Positions 11,574 through 22,320 of a stretch of DNA of 64,000 nt are shown here, piece after piece. Each line of letters opens with the position of its first letter. Positions within the stretch are counted from its first letter, which is position 1. This stretch comes from Gnetum montanum (taxonomy: Eukaryota > Streptophyta > Gnetopsida > Gnetales > Gnetaceae): contig MNCI01015866.1 of NCBI GenBank assembly GCA_015680685.1, positions 111,784 to 175,783 on the forward strand, given 5' to 3'. A program made the translations under genes and the position numbers. The notes below the pieces were generated by a model. It was not told the DNA's origin. It worked only from the letters and a program-made list of their open reading frames with translations, and did no database searches.

Positions 11574-12433
11574 TGATGAAGCATCTTCTTTGGGTTGAAT
11601 CAACATGATTTCATCAATGTGATCCCATTGACATGGTTGTGTTGATGCATGGTCTAATGCATTGGTGTAACCCCATCAATGTAGTGTCTATCTTTGCCTA
11701 TAAATATGTGCTCACTAGCCACATTTATGGCATCCATTATCTAGTATCTTAGTGAAGCTCTTGCATTTTCATCATTTGAGAGTTAGAATATTTTCTAAGT
11801 GCCTGCAGTAGAAGTGAAAAGTATATGGATCTTTATTTGAACACAAATGTACTTGAGCACCTTGGTGTGACCAGCAATAAAGACGAGCTTTCTTCACAAA
11901 CCTTGTAGCATTTGGAATTAGATTAATGTTTACTTAATGCATTTATTATTTAAGTATTTTAATTTAATGCATTAAATTAATTAATTAATTAGAGATAATT
12001 ATAGCTCATAAGTATGACTACTTCAAGCATACATTTAATGCTTGGTAATCCTAGTAGTGACTAATGCTTGGTAACATAGTAGCATTGCAACGTGTTTAGG
12101 ATGTGTATAGAAAGTGGAAACAGATGCTTATGTTATGATTAGCTAAGCATTAGTTAGGTATTAGATTAGTTAAACATTTAATTACTTTATTTTCTAATAC
12201 TTAGGTGACTTAAATCAATAAATATAAAATGATAAAAATCATATGCCTTAGTTATACTTAACCATAAACTTGCACTTTATAAGTGAAACTGAGAAGACAA
12301 TGATCACATTTATTAGATTCACTTCCTAGACCCGGTGTACCTAGAGGATTAAAGTCCATATAATTTGACCAAATCGCTTAGTGAATGTTAGTGATTTGTA
12401 TGTTTGGACGTAGGGTATACTTGCTACTCATCA
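11574..12433 (+). repeat. G1 right LTR (LTR C)
   Basis: It begins TGATGAAGCATC and ends ACTCATCA, like LTR A. A TATAAAT box is present at 11699-11705, about 125 bp into the LTR. The ~145-bp tandem repeat resumes immediately after it. Confidence 0.85.
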
Positions 12434-12605
12434 ATGGTGTACTGTAAAACACATATAAGTGATGGATTTAAACAAGAAATTAAGATGTTTAATACATCCA
12501 AGAAAATTCATATGTGTCCATGAGATAGTAGAGTACAAAACATGCATTAAGTTTATGGTATAGTGGACTAGAAAAATAGGTAAAATTGATGTAACATAAA
12601 TCAAC
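12434..12605. repeat. Continuation of the ~145-bp tandem repeat
   Basis: The phrases 'gaaattaagatgtttaatac' and 'atggtatagtggactagaaa' match the array at 41-960. This is the other side of the G1 insertion. Similarity fades by about 12605. Confidence 0.75.
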
Positions 12606-13955
12606 CCAAGAGACTAGGATTCCATATCTTTCCAAGGAAAAAAATTGGGATGTTTCTTATGTTTTTTACCATCGGTAAACTCTTCAAAATCATTAAAAAT
12701 ACAACTACACATAATTCATGTTTATATTGCATAGTAGGTTAGAAATAACATTCCAATTGATACTTTTTTTGACTTCTAATTTTCCATAATCTAAAAACAA
12801 GTTATGGTTGAATAGTAGTGTCATAGATCCTTGAGGGTTTATAGATAGTGGAAGAGGGCATTTTTGAATGTGTTTTGAATGCCAATCTTTTAAACAAAAT
12901 GTGTCTTTTACTTGCATGAACAAACAAGTTTCTTCAAAAAACTTAACTCGACAAAAATAATTATTGCAATTTTATGATTGGATTGGTAAGGTTTACCCAT
13001 TTAAAAGGTATCTCACATATGACACTATAGAGTTTATAACAGTTTCCAAGCTTAGTTTCTTGTAAAAGTTGGAATAGTTTTTGAAAATAGATAGGGGCTT
13101 GTAGGTTGGAATTTACAAAGACTTATAATTTGAGTTGGAAAAAAGTTATGGCAAGCTTGATGTAAAACTATATTACTAAGAATCCATCATCCTAATTGGT
13201 CTCCTACCTTGCTTGTTGCAATTTAAAATGTAAGGAAAGAGATTTTACAATGACAAAGTGACTAGTGCAATTTTGTGACATTTTTGGATTTATGCTATAC
13301 TAATAGGAACTAAGATTTATCATAATAATTATGTAATTGTTTTTTGCAAAAAGAGTGGATGTTTTCATAGGTCTTTCTAAACTAAATGTCACTTCAACTA
13401 ATTTTTCTTTATGTTGCTTTCCAATATTTCTCTACTCATGTTTTGAGATTTGTCCAAGATGTATAATTTACATTTTCTAAATCACATAATAATTTTAAAG
13501 GTGATGACTTGTATCTTTGAGGTCACATATAGGTTATGATTAGTATTAAATTTTAGTTTCTTCTAACTTTGTTATGTGATATTCTTTGCACATGCTCAAA
13601 ACATCTAAGACTCTATTTCTATGGTTTATCACTCAAAGTCTTTATCTAATGTCTATATTGTACAAATTATCTTTTCTACTTTATCGAATGTCTATATTGT
13701 GTAGGTTATCTCTTCTACTTTATCTAATATTTATATTGTGCAAATTATCCCTTCTAATAATGTTCAACATCCACCCAAGCATTCCTATGTTTGCTATGCT
13801 AATTTGTTGTGGTTCATGTCTCTTTTGTAATGATATTTGGCATGGTTTTACATACTACCAAATTGAAATTAATCCTTCTTAGTATGGACTTTGTAAAGAT
13901 ATTATAATGGTATTAAGCATTTACTTTATAATTTTTTAGAATAATAATTAATCAA
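12606..13955. other. AT-rich sequence without recognisable features
   Basis: There is no LTR, conserved domain or repeat I can identify. The longest ORF (13586-13882, plus strand) is Leu/Phe/Tyr-rich and covers three imperfect copies of a ~50-bp unit around 'tatctaatgtctatattgtg' (13640-13745). It has no other support as a gene. Confidence 0.5.
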
Positions 13956-13959
13956 AAGG

Positions 13960-14103
13960 GGCCACCACTTAGAGTGATGGTAAGGTGCTTCTTTCTCAAG
14001 TCATAAGACTTGGGTTCACTCATCTATGACCCTTCCCAAGATCTCACCTTGGCAAGATGAGCATTGAGCCTCTACTTGATGATCCTTAATAATAAAACAA
14101 AAT
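13960..14103 (+). mobile_element. Candidate tRNA-derived SINE
   Basis: The segment has a plausible polymerase III A box ('agagtgatggtaaggtgc'). About 35 bp further on is a B-box-like 'tgggttcactcat' (consensus GGTTCRANYC). A unique body of about 90 bp follows, ending in an A-rich tail (aataataaaacaaaa). Its length of about 145 bp suits plant SINEs. I cannot see a convincing target duplication, so the call rests on box spacing and the tail. Confidence 0.4.
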
Positions 14104-15527
14104 TTTGTATTATGTAGTCGAACTTTGGGGTGTCAATTTAGGTTTGACTTTAGTGGACAATGTTAAATGGAAGTAAAAACTTAGTTTCATATCTATTCCT
14201 TTAACAAAGAGAATGCTAAGTGCTTAAGTGAATGCATCAATTTTAGAATTCCTTTGTACATAATTTTTAAAATCATAACCTAGTGCTATCCATTGAAATT
14301 GAACTTGTAACTTGGGTTTTAATGCCATGACTTTTATGACTAAGGTAACACCTAACTAATTATTAATATGACATTCACTTTTTAAATTGGAATATTTTGC
14401 TTAAACATATTTTTATTTTAAGTTTGATTAGCATTAAAGTATATTTGGAAGGCTTGAAATTTTTAAGTGATTCATAGAGATTTGCTAAAATTAAAGTTCT
14501 TACACACATGCTTTATGTTTTATCTATTTGGTGGATTCTAATAAACAATAAATCATGAATTTATATTAAACACCTAACATTTGGTATTACTTACATAATC
14601 TTAATGTTGGTTCAATTTCAATTCCTTTAATTTATAATCAAATTCCTTATATTTCAAATGCTCTAAATTACTAGGGTAACATTAATTTATAAATTTGGTT
14701 TTAAGTTTTATGAAAGTTTCATGTTGGCTATATATCCTAGGGTATATATAGTCATCTATCTTCCATACCCATTAATAAAAACAAAAGAAACTTTGGAATA
14801 GGAAATTTTAACTTATTTGGAAATTTCCCATATTCATTAAGGTTTATTAATAAAAGTTGGTTGAGATTCATAAAACACCATTTTATAAAACTGGGACCAA
14901 TAAAAACATACTACACTCATAGAAAAAATAAAGTGCTTATTTAATTTACCAAATGAAAATTTTTGTTTTGCATTTTATTTAATATGAGGTACTCTTCTAA
15001 CACTTAAGCTATAATGAAAAAAAAAGTTGTACATCTAATTTCGTAAAACACTTAAATTATTATGTTCCAATGAAGTATTATGTTGGTTGTTTATCATACA
15101 CATAAACATAATCAAAGATTTAGATCCAAGAGCATGCAGTAAGGTCTTACAAATACTAATAAAGTATTACCACCCTTAAATTTAAGGTTATCATCCTTAA
15201 ATCTAAAGCGGAGAAATTTTATGTGTGAATATGCCTTTAATGGTAAGAACTGTCAATAGAATTAAAAAACTTGGAAGGTACAATTCCTTAACTTATCTTT
15301 AGTGCTCATGGTTGATTCCTAAGTTTAATTCCATTCTCAAGTGGAAACTTGAGAAAAGTAACCAAATTTGTTTACTAATAAGTATAATATCAAAATGTGA
15401 AGAACACCCTATGGACAATATAATGCATAGTATAGACTTTAGCACACTAAAGAAATAGGCAATATGCATGCCTAAAAAATATGGATAAGCCTTGGAGGAT
15501 AATACATACCACAAACTTAATCAATAT
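14104..15527. other. AT-rich sequence without recognisable features
   Basis: No domain, LTR or tandem repeat is recognisable. Short ORFs here look random. Confidence 0.5.
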
Positions 15528-16379
15528 TGATGAATTATGGTTTACCAAGCCCCAATATCGGGTACATGATATCGCGTACATGATATCGTAGCCTAGATAC
15601 GATATCATATACACGATATCATGATTCTTGTGTTAGCCTATAAATATAGCACTCAGGCGCATGGGAGGAGAATATTGTTTAGTTTTAGGAGCTTAAAGTC
15701 TTTTTGTTAGTTTTCAATTCTTTCCCCAAGTGCATGCCCATAGTGTAATACTTGTAATTGTATGGAACCTTTGTTCGAGTGTGACATACTTGGACATGCA
15801 CACAATCGACAATAAAGATCAAGATTACTCCATCATTGCAGCATTCACTTCATTTTTAATTATTTAATTGTTAATTATTTATTGTTTTTTCCTAGTTAAT
15901 ATTTATTTTATCATAATTTACTATTCCTATTGCTAATGTGAAATGAGTATGACATAATCACGAACATTTAAGTGTAACTACGTGGTAACCCAGTAGCATA
16001 TCAAGTAGTGTTTCGAGTGATGTATGCTTGGCAATCCCAAAGGTAGTACATGAAGTCCAAATGCATACAGATGATTAAGAATTGATCCTCATCACACTTA
16101 GGCTAACATAGATTTTATCTCCTGTTGCTTATTAGCTTAATCAAGTTATTTCTCATTGTCCTTAAGAGTAGCATAGTAATAGAAACCAGATCATACACCT
16201 CACTCTGGACTAAACCATACATGACAAAGCAAATACTAGTCTAGGTGGGAAGATAGTGAACTACTATCAATGTATAACTATTTAGGTGTCACAATTAGTC
16301 TATTCATGGAGTTTGACCGGATCTCGTGTACACGCTCATATTCGTATGGTTGAGCATAGGGGTGCCTCGCCACTCATCA
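15528..16379 (+). repeat. G2 left LTR
   Basis: It starts TGATGAATTATGG and ends CCACTCATCA, and is 852 bp long. It contains a GATATC dyad array at 15556-15626 and a TATAAAT box at 15639-15645. Later phrases recur in the copies at 19968 and 51672. Confidence 0.85.
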
Positions 16380-16380
16380 T

Positions 16381-16398
16381 TGGCGCTATTACTAGGGA
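16381..16398 (+). promoter_or_regulatory. G2 primer-binding site (tRNA-Asp)
   Basis: 'tggcgctattactaggga' begins one base after the LTR and matches TGGCGCCGTTGCCGGGGA at 14 of 18 positions. Confidence 0.8.
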
Positions 16399-16512
16399 CA
16401 ATGCTAGTTATCTAGATTAGTTATATCATATAAGATCATTGTAACAAGGTATTAATGATATATCCTTCAGACAAAAGAAATTAAATTTAATTGAGTTACA
16501 CACAATTCATGA

Positions 16513-17185
16513 CAATGTCTCTCTCATAGGATAACAATAATGCAACATCTAGCAAGGTAATTCATTGGAGAACCAACGTAATTTATGATGAAGAAGAAGT
16601 TTGGATTACTCAATATTATGCATTTGTTTCATATGTTCATGGACACCCCAACAATACTTAATGACTCTTATCATCCAACTCAGACACCTCTAGTGAGGAT
16701 AGGACATCCCATAGAACAAGGGGCCTCATAAGGCCTAGGACCTTCTCAGTGGGTAGCATGAGCACATCAGGGGATGATTGGGAGACTTACAAAAGTCATG
16801 ATGAGTCTTCCAGTTCTCTTGCTTCCTCTACTCTTTCAAAGTTAGGTCATGACATGGATGACTATTCCTCAAGGGGTCGATGGAGAAATAAAAATTGAAC
16901 CCATAGGCAAAATCAGGAATGCCAACATGAACAAAGACAACATCATTCCAACTCACAAACTCACAACCTACATAGTGATAATGAACCCCTACTAGCCAGT
17001 AAGAGCCTAATGCATATAATAGAGGCCATTCAGATATCCCATAGGCATCGTAAGGAAAGCCATCTACCTAGGCTTGATTTAAACAACTTTCCTAAGTTCT
17101 CAGGAGGCTATGATTTATATCTGCAACATCATTTACAAGCCTTCCATGATGCTCGTGTATGGAATAACATTGATAATGGGTGGCA
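16513..17185 (+). pseudogene. G2 gag, N-terminal half
   Basis: Reading from the ATG at 16513, one frame runs to the insertion point with stops at codon 5, near 16663 and near 16899. The first part is acidic and Ser-rich (SSSSLASSTLSKLGHDMDD), followed by a basic, His/Gln-rich stretch, then LPRLDLNNFPKFSGGYD and HHLQAFHDARVWNN. The last part is homologous to the start of the G3 capsid-like domain. The frame continues at 45802 (GWQRLKLFP) on the other side of the PLE insertion. Gag would assemble the particle. The start was chosen because G3 has a Ser-rich start at a similar distance from its primer site. Confidence 0.65.
17034..17185. repeat. 152-bp direct repeat, left copy
   Basis: This is gag sequence directly before the PLE complex. 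The same 152 bp flank the other side (45650-45801) with roughly 12 differences. A third copy lies inside the complex (20708-20859). The outer pair has the geometry of an unusually long target-site duplication. Confidence 0.75.
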
Positions 17186-19967
17186 CTAATGACCTTAAGG
17201 AGTTTTAGGATTCATGGTTTCAAAAAATTTTGGGTTACAAAAAATTTTGTTTTGATCTTGTACGACTAACAGAAGTATGAAGTAGAAAGCAAAGGAGGAA
17301 AAAAAGAATAGAAACTAAAGAAGTTCAAATTGACATTAACCAAGTAAAGCTAAAACACAAAACATTTTCGAGGATTCTCACCCCTCATCAATATGTCTTA
17401 ACCTTAGAAAGGCAAAGTCAAGAGCACAAGTGCTAAAGTGTTGAATTTAAATTGTCCCAACTTAAGAAATTTAAAATTTTGAAACTTATGAAAAATTTAA
17501 CTAGGCCCCACTTATTCAGACCAAAGTAAAGATGGGATAAAGCACTTGAATTTTTTCTTAACGAGGAGTGAACGTAACTTTATTAGATTTTTCCAGTAAG
17601 TGAGCACATCTGGAATGATGTTCTAGAGAGTTAGATCTTTTTGGAAAAGCTAATCAAGTATAGGGTTTAGGAGGGTCCTCATGTTCAAGGATTTAGTAAA
17701 AGTACTGAAATCCAATTTGAAGATGAGAGGGGTTTGTTTTCTAACATGAAGATCATTAATTTGTTAAAGTCTAGCCAGAAGTGATCAATTAGAAGCAGCA
17801 AGAACAAGGTTGAAACATTTAACCAACAGGTGAGAAGGATACCCTCGAGCACAAAGTTGTTGAAAGAGTTGCTGCCAAATTTGTTAAATATTTCCAAGAC
17901 ATAATTCTCTGATGAGATATCTTTTTGAGTTCTACAATGATAAATGCTTTCTTTTGATAGAATGAATGCCATGAGGAGAAAAGGATGTACTAGTATGCAT
18001 TAAATATTTTTTGATAACACTTGGTAGAAAGGATATCAGTGTCAACAAAATGAGGATCCTTGAAGAAAGTAACATCCAAAATATTAACTATACAATCAGA
18101 AATGGTGGGGGTAATGTTGATTGATAGATAAACATTACCATATCGGGAGAGCAGGAGAGAAAGGGAATTTTTAAAGCTAATAGAGATGTCAAATGGATCA
18201 TCAATGAATCTTTTAAAATACAAAAGATTTTGTGAATCAGGAGTACTGAAAACTTGTTTTTCAAGATTGCATGAAAACAGACATACGCACAAAACGGAAA
18301 TGTTACTACCCATTACGGTGCCTCTAATCTATTTAAATTGTATTCCATTGAGTTCTACGTAGTGCTCATGAAGCACTAATGAAGCGAGCTCTAAAATGAC
18401 GTTGCTGTAGAGATCTTGCAAGGGGAATGGGTTTGTAGAAAAATATGTTCCAACTATATATTTAAGGGCAGTAATGTCATGATCGGTGGGAATGCTGGGG
18501 TAAAGAGATTCTACATTGAACGTAAACAAAAGTACATTAACAGGTAGAACTCTTAAATCGAGATCATGGATTAGGGTAGATGAATCTTGAATATGATATG
18601 GTTGGGAACAAAGGATGGGAAACAATAAATAATGAAGAAGGCGAGAGGCAGGTTTAAGCACATAACCTATGTAGGAGAAAATTGGGCGGCCAACCATTAT
18701 AGGTTTATGAATTTTAGGGATTAAATAAAAATTACAAGGTTTGGGAGCCTTGAATTGAAGCAATGAATCCTTAAAATCCTTAAAAACCTATGAGAAATGG
18801 TTGATGATAGAAAAAAATTAACGACGAAGATCATCCCATGGAATAGAATCCACGCACAAATAAACATCCAAATCAAAGAGTTGCCCAGTTGCTTCTTCAA
18901 GATACTATGAGGAATCCAGAATACAAACTCCAAGATTTTTGTCTGCTGGTTGAATGACAATGTTTGTATCTTTTTCAAGTTTTCAAAATGCTCCAAGAAG
19001 ATGATGGGAAAGAGGTTGCTCATGGTTGAAATTAATAGAGGAGAGAGAAACTTTAAGGGAAGCGAGACAATTGCAAATGCAATTTTCAAGCTTGGGATTG
19101 AAACTACTAATTGGAGGATCCTAATTATTAGATCATCGGAGTTTCATTTTAGAAACTTGAGTTACCATAATAAATAGTGAAGATGAAAAATTATCTTCAG
19201 GTTTATTTTTAAAGAAATTCCAAAGTCTAAGAAGCTTGGCAAAGGCAGTGAATTCTTTAAGAATGGATTTTTGATCCATGTGGAGTGGTCAAGGGATGAA
19301 TTTAAGTCTATAATTTAGAACTTTAATTTCATTTGCTAAAAGAGTACGTGACGAAAAGTTATGGATCACAAAATTAGAGATGTGATTTTCTATTTCGCAA
19401 ATTGTTTTACACGCAAAGAGAAAATGAACGTATGAAGTTTGGTTAATGGTAGACAACTAGAAATTTAAGCTCGATCGTGGTGAGTTATGGATGTGTATTA
19501 CAAAATTCTATGGATGAAGTGTTCAAGCAATGGCATAGAGGGAGAAGGAGGGGGATTTGGTAGAGGGTTGTTTTGGGCAGACTCCAAAAGTGATGGCCCA
19601 AAGGTAGGTAGAGTGGAGTTCAAAGTTGTCGCAAAGGGGGTTGTTGGGGGCAGATGAGCATGAGATGTGATGGAAGGGTTTTGATTTTAATTTTAAATTC
19701 GAGGATGGGGCCTAGCCCATGGAAATTGGTTCAGGCTAGGTTCTTTGAGTTTAAATTATTATTAAACCCTCCAAAATGTACATCATCATTTACAGAATTA
19801 AAACAAATATTTGAACCAATGTCGCCCAGCAGAGAATTATGAAGCCCCTGAAAATTATGGTCAGATCTGTAAACCCTCTGAAAATTGCCATCCAATCTGA
19901 AAACCATCTTGCCACCATTGCTACCCTCAATGCTGCTACCGATCTGAGCACCGTTGTCGATCTAAAT
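17186..19967 (-). mobile_element. PLE-1: Penelope-like element, 5'-truncated
   Basis: In element sense (minus strand) it starts inside the GC-rich 5' region at 19967, where a G2 LTR fragment begins. It runs through the RT gene (18958-17685) and ends with an untranslated region. The last ~65 bp at 17186-17250 hold two copies of the PLE 3' microrepeat (ttttgggttacaaaa type). Compared with PLE-3b it lacks roughly 1.6 kb of 5' sequence. No GIY-YIG endonuclease is visible after the RT, although the frame there is decayed. Confidence 0.7.
17685..18958 (-). pseudogene. Penelope-type reverse transcriptase (PLE-1), broken into several frames
   Basis: In sense order the blocks are: an N-terminal PADKNLGVCILDSS block (18958-18835), equivalent to the PLE 'DKG..V..D' motif; FYLIPKIHKP and GRPI (18763-18329); motif A as FTFNVESLYPSIP; the RGTVMG block; and motif C as YFKRFIDD (near 18205). 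A thumb-like region with KIFNAYMHTSPF and FNKFGSNSFNNF follows (17972-17685). The IPKIHK and TF.V.SLY.SIP motifs distinguish Penelope RTs from LTR and LINE RTs. The catalytic Asp of motif A is Asn (codon at 18515-18517), while the FIDD pair is intact. At least three frame breaks are present. Confidence 0.8.
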
Positions 19968-20705
19968 TATAGTTTGCTAAGCCCCAATATCGGGTACATG
20001 ATATCAGGTATGCAATATCGCAACCTATATACGATATCGTGATTCTTGTGTTAGCCTATAAATATAGCACTCAGGTGCATGGGAGGAGAATATTGTTTAG
20101 TTTTAGGAGTTTAGAGTTTTTTTGTTAGTTTTCAATTCTTTCCCCAAGTGCATGCCCATAGTGTGATGCTTGTAATTGTATGGAACCTTTGTTCGAGTGT
20201 GACATACTTGGACATGCACATAATCGACAATAAAGATCAAGATTACTCCATCATTGTAACATTCACTTCATTTTTAATTATTTATTTTTGTTTTCCTAGT
20301 TAATATTTCGTTTATCACAATTTACTATTCCTGTTGCTAATGCAAAATGAGTATGACATAATCACGAACATTTAAGTGTAACTACGTGGTAACCCAGTAG
20401 CATATCAAGTAGTGTTTCAAGTGATGTATGCTTTGCAATCCCAAAGGTAGTACACAAAGTCCAAGATGCATACCAATGATGAAGAATGGATGCTCATCAC
20501 ACTTAGGCTAGCTTAGATTTTATCTCCTATTGCTTATTAGCTTAATCAAGTTATTTCTCATTGTCCTCAAGAGTAGCATAGTAGTAGAAACTACATCATA
20601 TATCTCACTCTAGACTAAACCATACATGACAAAGCAAATACTAGTCTAGGTGGGAAGATAGTGAACTACTATCAACATATAACTATTTAAGTGCCACAAC
20701 TAGTC
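19968..20705 (+). repeat. Duplicated G2 LTR fragment
   Basis: It matches the G2 LTR from just after its first six bases ('attatagtttgctaagcc') through the TATAAAT box at 20057-20063. It stops about 120 bp before the LTR end at 'actagtc'. The next base is already gag sequence (equivalent to 17032), so the LTR end, primer site, leader and first half of gag are deleted. On the left it is joined to a truncated PLE-1 5' region. Confidence 0.8.
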
Positions 20706-20707
20706 AG

Positions 20708-20859
20708 ATATCCCATAGGCATCGTAAGAAAAGCCATCTACCTAGGCTTGATTTAAACAACTTTCCTAAGTTCTCAGGAGGCTATGATTTATATCCGCAA
20801 CATCATTTACAAGCCAAACATGATGCTCGTGTATGGAATAACATTGATAATGGGTGGCA
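20708..20859. repeat. 152-bp direct repeat, middle copy
   Basis: It is nearly identical to 17034-17185 (differences include 'ttcc' to 'aaac') and ends at the same base against the same PLE 3' end ('ctaatgacc'). The G2-PLE junction is therefore duplicated, and the copy is not an independent target duplication. Confidence 0.75.
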
Positions 20860-21305
20860 CTAATGACCATAAGGAGTTTTAGGATTCATGGTTTCAAAAA
20901 ATTTTGGATTACAAAAATGTTTTGGTTACAACAAGTTTTGTGTTACAAAAAATTTGGTTTTGATCTTGTGTGGCTAACAGAAATATGAAGTAGAAAGCAA
21001 AGAAGGAAAAAAAGAATACAAACTAAAGAAGTTCAAATTGACAATAACTAAGTAAATCTAAAACACAAAACATTTTTGGGGATTCTCACCCCTTTTCAAC
21101 GTGTTAAGCTTAGAAAGGCAAATTCAAGAGCACAAGTGCAAAAGTGTTGAATTTAAATTGTCCCAACTTAAGAAATTTAAAATTTTGGAACTTATGAAAA
21201 ATTTAACTAGGCCCCACTCATTCAGGCCGAAGTAGAGATGGGACAAAGCACTTGAATTTTTTCTTAACAAGGAGTGAACGTAGCTTTCTTGGATTTCACC
21301 AGTAA
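20860..21305 (-). mobile_element. PLE-2, 3' end (left of the G4 insertion)
   Basis: It matches 17186-17600 of PLE-1 base for base over long stretches. The 3' tip carries about four copies of a ~17-bp unit (ttttggattacaaaaa, ttttggttacaa, ttttgtgttacaaaaa), against two in PLE-1. It is cut by G4 at 21310 and continues at 38080. Confidence 0.75.
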
Positions 21306-21310
21306 GCGAG
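21306..21310. repeat. Target-site duplication of G4, left (gcgag)
   Basis: It pairs with 38075-38079 (gcaag, one mismatch). Removing G4 rejoins the PLE sequence 'cagtaagcgag' to 'cacatctggaatgatg', as in PLE-1 at 17595-17620. Confidence 0.75.
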
Positions 21311-22045
21311 TGTATTGACCTAAATCGTCGGTGTGAGGCTTGCAGGAAAACAGACACTGAAAGATCATCAGGCAGCCACAACTGACCCTGCCTTCACCCG
21401 AGGGCAAGCTAGAAAAGTAAACAAAGGTAGAGTGCCTTGGATACTCTGCATGAAAAATCAACCAAGGACTTCCCCGAGCGTAGCCTATGGCTAGCGCTGG
21501 GGTTATCGTTAATGGTGTAAACGGGATGTAAACGGAATGCAAACAACAACACAAAATGTAAACAGAGCGTACTAAATTATAAATAAAGCATAAACAAAGC
21601 TATATTGTAAACAAAGCATAAACCTAAGTAAATAATGTAAATGGAAGGCAATAATGAAATTGTATTATATTGTTTTAAAAAAAATGTGCATAGGTCAAAG
21701 CGTAGTTGCACACATGTGGATGGCAAGTCAAACGCCTAGCCCCAGGATGATATGACGCAATGATGTGATGATGTGATGATGTGATGATGGAGGTGAGAAA
21801 TGCTTGGATGTAAGGAGTCAAGTGTGCCAAGTACCCAAGGATTGTAGGTTCTATCCTCTCTCAGAATTGCCAATCTCTCCAATTTTTTCCTCCCCAATAT
21901 TTTTTACCTCCTAGTTTATATGAATTGATAGGGTATTTATAGGGTTGGGCCAGGCTCAGGCACGAAATTCAAGAATGGAATCAATGACTGTGAGATGAGA
22001 GGAAAGTAGATCTAACGACATGTGTCCCATGGCTAGTTGGCACAG

Positions 22046-22230
22046 GTTGGATGTGTGCTGGATAGTTGCATTCTTTGATCAAGTTCAATGTATCTGTGTT
22101 GGATAATTGTGCATGAGTTGGATGTGTGTTGGATAGCTGCATTCTTTAACCAGGTTCAATGTATCTATGTTGGATAGTTGTGCACAAGTTGGATGTGTGT
22201 TGGCAAGCTACATTCTTGACCAGGTACATT
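22046..22230. repeat. ~71-bp direct repeats in the G4 LTR
   Basis: 'gttggatgtgtg' starts at 22046, 22116 and 22188. Each unit continues 'ctggatagttgcattcttt' and 'caatgtatct', and the third unit is partial. The other LTR has the same set at 37137-37320. They lie upstream of the TATA box in sense, where enhancer repeats are often found. Confidence 0.75.
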
Positions 22231-22320
22231 GCATTTTACAATTTATGGGTTATTCAACCCCATGAAAGTACATTTAATTTAGACCATGAGGGCTTGACAT
22301 GCCCACAAATGGGAATTTAT

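Larger units (their letters stand above)
991..12433 (+). mobile_element. G1: composite Athila-like Ty3/Gypsy element with inverted internal gag-pol
   Basis: Plus-strand LTRs lie at 991-1822 and 11574-12433, both starting TGATGAAGCATC and ending in ATCA or TCA. A tRNA-Asp-type primer site follows the first LTR, and a conserved pre-LTR block precedes the second. Between them are two parts of opposite orientation. From 1857 to about 8205 the minus strand carries gag, protease, RT, RNase H and integrase remnants plus a third LTR with its own primer site. From about 8206 to 11573 the plus strand carries a decayed coiled-coil ORF. Both flanks are the same ~145-bp tandem repeat, so the insertion is real. 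The five bases on either side (aaagt and atggt) do not form a clean target duplication. Every coding segment is broken. Confidence 0.8.

Noticed and set aside
13586-13882. 98-codon Leu/Tyr-rich ORF, looks like membrane segments
   Set aside because: It lies on ~50-bp imperfect repeats in T-rich DNA, which yields hydrophobic residues by composition. No supporting homology or signals.
15556-15626. GATATC arrays as a CRISPR-like or restriction-related repeat
   Set aside because: No unique spacers of constant size, a eukaryotic LTR context, and a fixed position before the TATA box.
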